DNA of 23,221 nt from Candidatus Adlerbacteria bacterium (GTDB lineage Bacteria > Patescibacteriota > Minisyncoccia > Phycocordibacterales > SBAW01), in assembly GCA_903824155.1 (NCBI GenBank), contig CAIJVL010000044.1, positions 1 through 23,221 of the forward strand, written 5' to 3'. The first letter of the stretch is position 1. Every line of letters starts with the position of its first letter. The notes below the pieces were generated by a model. It had not been told where the DNA came from. It did not search any database and was given only the letters and a program-made list of their open reading frames with translations. Made by a program: the position numbers and the translations under genes. Of the stretch, positions 21,079-23,221 are shown in pieces.

Positions 21079-21084
21079 TAGAAT
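21079..21084 (+). promoter_or_regulatory. -10-like TAGAAT 6 bases before the double GH130 gene
   Basis: TAGAAT at 21079-21084, then AAACTT, then ATG at 21091. No ribosome site and no good -35. It repeats the leaderless spacing seen elsewhere; transcription may also continue from upstream. Confidence 0.5.
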
Positions 21085-21090
21085 AAACTT

Positions 21091-23016
21091 ATGTATGTAA
21101 TCCGACGCAGCTCGCACAATCCGCTCATCGCGCCCCAAAGCGAAAAACACTGGGAGGCGCAAGGCACCTTTAACCCAACACCCATCAGGCAAGGCAACCT
21201 AACGCACGTGCTCTACCGCGCGCTGGGCCGCCCCGACGCGCTTATGACGCCCGCCGGCGTATCGACCATCGGCAAGGCGCTCTCGATAGACGGCCACCAC
21301 TTCCAAAACCGCCGGCAGTTCATCATCCCCACCGAAGAGTGGGACCGCTATGGCTGCGAGGACCCGCGCGCGACCCTTTTCGAAGGCAAGTACTACATCT
21401 TTTATACGGCGCTCGGCGGCATGCCCTTTGGCGCGGGAAATATCAAGGTGGCCGTCGCCATTTCTAAAGACCTCGAGACTATCGACGAAAAGCATCTGAT
21501 AACCCCTTTTAACGCCAAGGCGATGACGCTCTTCCCCGAGCGCGTTAACGGCAAGATAACGGTTATTGTGAGCGTCCACACCGACGAGCCGCCGACACAC
21601 ATAGCCATTGCTCAGTGCGACAAGATAGAAGAGCTGTGGGACCTTGGCTTTTGGGAAAAGTGGCACGCCGAACTGGATCAGCACGTCATCAACCCGCTCC
21701 GGTTCGAGCATGACCATGTCGAGGTGGGCGCGACGCCCATCAAGACCAAAGACGGCTGGCTTATGTTCTACTCCTACATCCAAAACTACTTTGGCGGCGG
21801 CGAGCGAGTGTTTGGCATTGAGGCGCTTTTGCTTGACTTGGAGGACCCGTACAAAATAGTGGGCAAAACCAAAGGCCCCATTATGGTGCCCGAGGAAATT
21901 TACGAGAAGTACGGCATGGTGCCCAATATTGTCTTCCCCTCCGGAGCGATACTCCACAAAGACGGCCGCGTCGACGTGTACTATGGCGCCGCCGATACCG
22001 TGTGCGCACGCGCCTCGCTCAACCTGCAAGACTTGCTCAACGCCATGGTGCCGTCGCGACGCATCGAGCTGGTGGTGCGTGCCAAAGAAAATCCTATTTT
22101 AAAACCGATTGAAGCCCACCCATGGGAGAAAAAGGCCGTGTTTAATGCCGCGACGGTCGACCTAGACGATACCGTGCACATACTGTACCGAGCGATGGGC
22201 GACGACAACACCTCGGTCGTGGGCTACGCCGCCAGCAAAAACGGCATCAAGATAACCGCACGCGACCCCGAGCCCGCCTACAAGCCGCGCGAGGATTTTG
22301 AAATGAAAAGAGGCTCCTCTAACGGCAACTCGGGCTGCGAGGACCCGCGCATCACCAAAATAGGCTCGACACTGTACATGATGTACACCGCGTACAACGG
22401 CGTCGACCCCACGCGCGTGGCGCTTACCTCCATATCCACCAAGGACTTTTTGGCCAAGCGCTGGGACAAATGGGCAAAGCCGCAGCTGACCACGCCCGAC
22501 AAGGTCAACGACAAGGACACGTGCCTCTTTCCCGAGAAAATAGGCGGCCAGTACATGCTCTTGCATCGCATCGACCCGCAGCTGTGCGCCGACTTTTTAG
22601 ACACGCTCGACTTTACCAAATCAAAATTGACCCGCTGCATTGAAATAATGGGCCCGCGCGCGGGCATGTGGGACTCGGTAAAGATCGGCATCGCCGGCCC
22701 GCCCATCAAGACCGAAAAGGGCTGGTTGCTTATCTACCACGGCGTGTCCAAAACCGGCACGTACCGCCTTGGCGCAGTGCTCCTTGATCTTAAAAACCCC
22801 TCGCTCGTCCTTTCGCGCACGGTCGACACTATCTTTGAACCTATCGAGGAGTATGAAAGGAAGGGCGTCGTGCCCAACGCGGTCTTTTCGTGCGGCGCGG
22901 TCTTGCGCGGCGACACACTGTTTATCTACTACGGCGGAGCGGACACGGTCTTGGGCGTCGCCAAATGCTCGCTCAAGAAGCTCTTAAAGATACTTTTGCC
23001 CGAGAATATCGCCTAA
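21091..23016 (+). CDS. Tandem double-domain GH130 protein
   Basis: A 641-residue protein made of two full GH130 domains, about 1-325 and 328-641, joined by a short link (P-S-R-R-I-E-L-V-V-R). Each half starts with a similar blade (S-H-N-P-L-I-A-P and K-E-N-P-I-L-K-P), has its own C-E-D-P-R motif (Glu90/Asp91 and Glu417/Asp418), and ends with a W-L-x-F/I-Y then V-Y/I-Y-Y-G-A/G-A-D-T-V pattern. The second half keeps the L-L-H-R-I segment after L-F-P-E-K-I-G-G-Q-Y; the first reads V-S-V-H-T instead. Thus the halves may differ in activity or one may be structural. It has no signal or helix, so it is probably cytoplasmic. Typical GH130 proteins are single-domain, 300-390 residues. Confidence 0.9.
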   Translation: MYVIRRSSHNPLIAPQSEKHWEAQGTFNPTPIRQGNLTHVLYRALGRPDALMTPAGVSTIGKALSIDGHHFQNRRQFIIPTEEWDRYGCEDPRATLFEGKYYIFYTALGGMPFGAGNIKVAVAISKDLETIDEKHLITPFNAKAMTLFPERVNGKITVIVSVHTDEPPTHIAIAQCDKIEELWDLGFWEKWHAELDQHVINPLRFEHDHVEVGATPIKTKDGWLMFYSYIQNYFGGGERVFGIEALLLDLEDPYKIVGKTKGPIMVPEEIYEKYGMVPNIVFPSGAILHKDGRVDVYYGAADTVCARASLNLQDLLNAMVPSRRIELVVRAKENPILKPIEAHPWEKKAVFNAATVDLDDTVHILYRAMGDDNTSVVGYAASKNGIKITARDPEPAYKPREDFEMKRGSSNGNSGCEDPRITKIGSTLYMMYTAYNGVDPTRVALTSISTKDFLAKRWDKWAKPQLTTPDKVNDKDTCLFPEKIGGQYMLLHRIDPQLCADFLDTLDFTKSKLTRCIEIMGPRAGMWDSVKIGIAGPPIKTEKGWLLIYHGVSKTGTYRLGAVLLDLKNPSLVLSRTVDTIFEPIEEYERKGVVPNAVFSCGAVLRGDTLFIYYGGADTVLGVAKCSLKKLLKILLPENIA

Positions 23017-23053
23017 TCTATAGAAAAGTACCCGGATATCACGCACGATTGAG

Positions 23054-23090
23054 AACACTATGATATATCATAGTGTTCTTTTATTTAGTT
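23054..23090. terminator. 28-bp perfect palindrome, likely bidirectional terminator
   Basis: Half-site AGAACACTATGATA is followed by its exact complement (23054-23081) and then TTATTT. It lies between the end of the GH130 gene and the end of the converging minus-strand gene. Its central TGATATATCA is shared with both palindromes around the TrpR-like gene, so a regulatory role is also possible. Confidence 0.6.
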
Positions 23091-23221
23091 CTCATTACTT
23101 TGTGTTTTGGTCGGGTAGTAAAAGATAGTACAGCGGATATTTCTTTTTTCTAAAACATTAATCATTTCTGGTTCTTTATGTTTGCCGCAATATTTTCCTT
23201 TGGTTTGGTCGGGGTAATTAA
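23085..23221 (-). CDS. C-terminal fragment resembling an EsV-1-7 cysteine-rich repeat (partial)
   Basis: The frame is open from the window edge to the TAA at 23085-23087, 44 residues. The visible part reads Y-C-G-K-H-K-E-P-E-M-I-N-V at 10-22 and R-N-I-R-C at 26-30. This matches, by recall, the second half of the EsV-1-7 repeat (aromatic-Cys-x2-His-Lys-x3-Met-hydrophobic-Asp/Asn-Val, with a Cys opening the next half-repeat), a zinc-type motif best known in brown algae and large DNA viruses. The tail after it (TIFYYPTKTQSNEN) is unremarkable. The fragment is AT-rich compared with the GH130 gene. The rest of the gene lies outside the window, so the family is a proposal only. Confidence 0.5.
   Translation of the reverse strand, partial: NYPDQTKGKYCGKHKEPEMINVLEKRNIRCTIFYYPTKTQSNEN

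Noticed and set aside
1..23221. Use of UGA as a sense codon
   Set aside because: Many genes of known length (glmS, the OmpR-type regulator) end at TGA in the expected place, so the standard code holds.

Overview
The window reads as a chromosomal segment of a small-genome bacterium, most likely a member of the Patescibacteria (CPR), probably near Parcubacteria. This assignment is inference. It rests on short genes, very tight spacing, a YerC/YecD-type TrpR-like protein, many unrecognised small membrane proteins, a single minimal sortase/substrate pair, and start signals that look leaderless. TGA ends many genes (for example at 256-258, 5926-5928, 7533-7535 and 18255-18257), so the standard bacterial code applies rather than the UGA-glycine code of Gracilibacteria. 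I see no tRNA, rRNA, CRISPR array, transposase or phage gene.

Layout. 1-1400: the end of a small membrane protein, a rhodanese, a MAPEG-family membrane protein and a 54-residue membrane peptide. 1449-5928: a complete cyoABCDE set, meaning a proton-pumping bo3 quinol oxidase plus its heme O synthase. All catalytic and quinol-site residues are present in CyoB, but CyoE is C-terminally short. 5871-9347: a His-rich membrane protein converging on cyoE, a zinc-ribbon protein, a 57-residue membrane protein, a SET-domain protein with a lysine-rich tail, and glmS. 9510-11549: a MASE1 hybrid histidine kinase. 11582-13305 (minus): a sortase with its apparent 80-residue substrate, then UppP. 13362-14517: a GT2 glycosyltransferase and two small membrane proteins. 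14596-15080: a TrpR-like regulator flanked by two near-identical 22-bp palindromes. 15093-17471: a GT4 glycosyltransferase and a DedA-like protein, divergent from a PAP2/sphingomyelin-synthase-like phosphatase. 17568-19254: an OmpR-type two-component system. 19320-19546: a gene-free, strongly folded stretch ending in a terminator, a candidate noncoding RNA. 19581-23016: a mannose-type cupin and two GH130 proteins, the second a tandem double-domain fusion. 23085-23221: the tail of a minus-strand gene resembling an EsV-1-7 repeat.

Functionally, the window combines an aerobic respiratory terminal oxidase, unusual for a fermentative reduced lineage, with envelope functions: amino-sugar supply (GlmS), undecaprenyl phosphate recycling (UppP), glycosyl transfer, lipid phosphate chemistry and sortase anchoring. 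It also carries mannoside metabolism. Two separate sensory kinases are present.

The most distinctive cross-cutting signal is translational. At least eight genes have a TANNNT -10-like hexamer only 6-7 bases before the start codon, and most of them lack a Shine-Dalgarno sequence. This implies leaderless mRNAs. A smaller set, mainly short membrane peptides, carries strong GGGAGA/AGGAGA ribosome sites.
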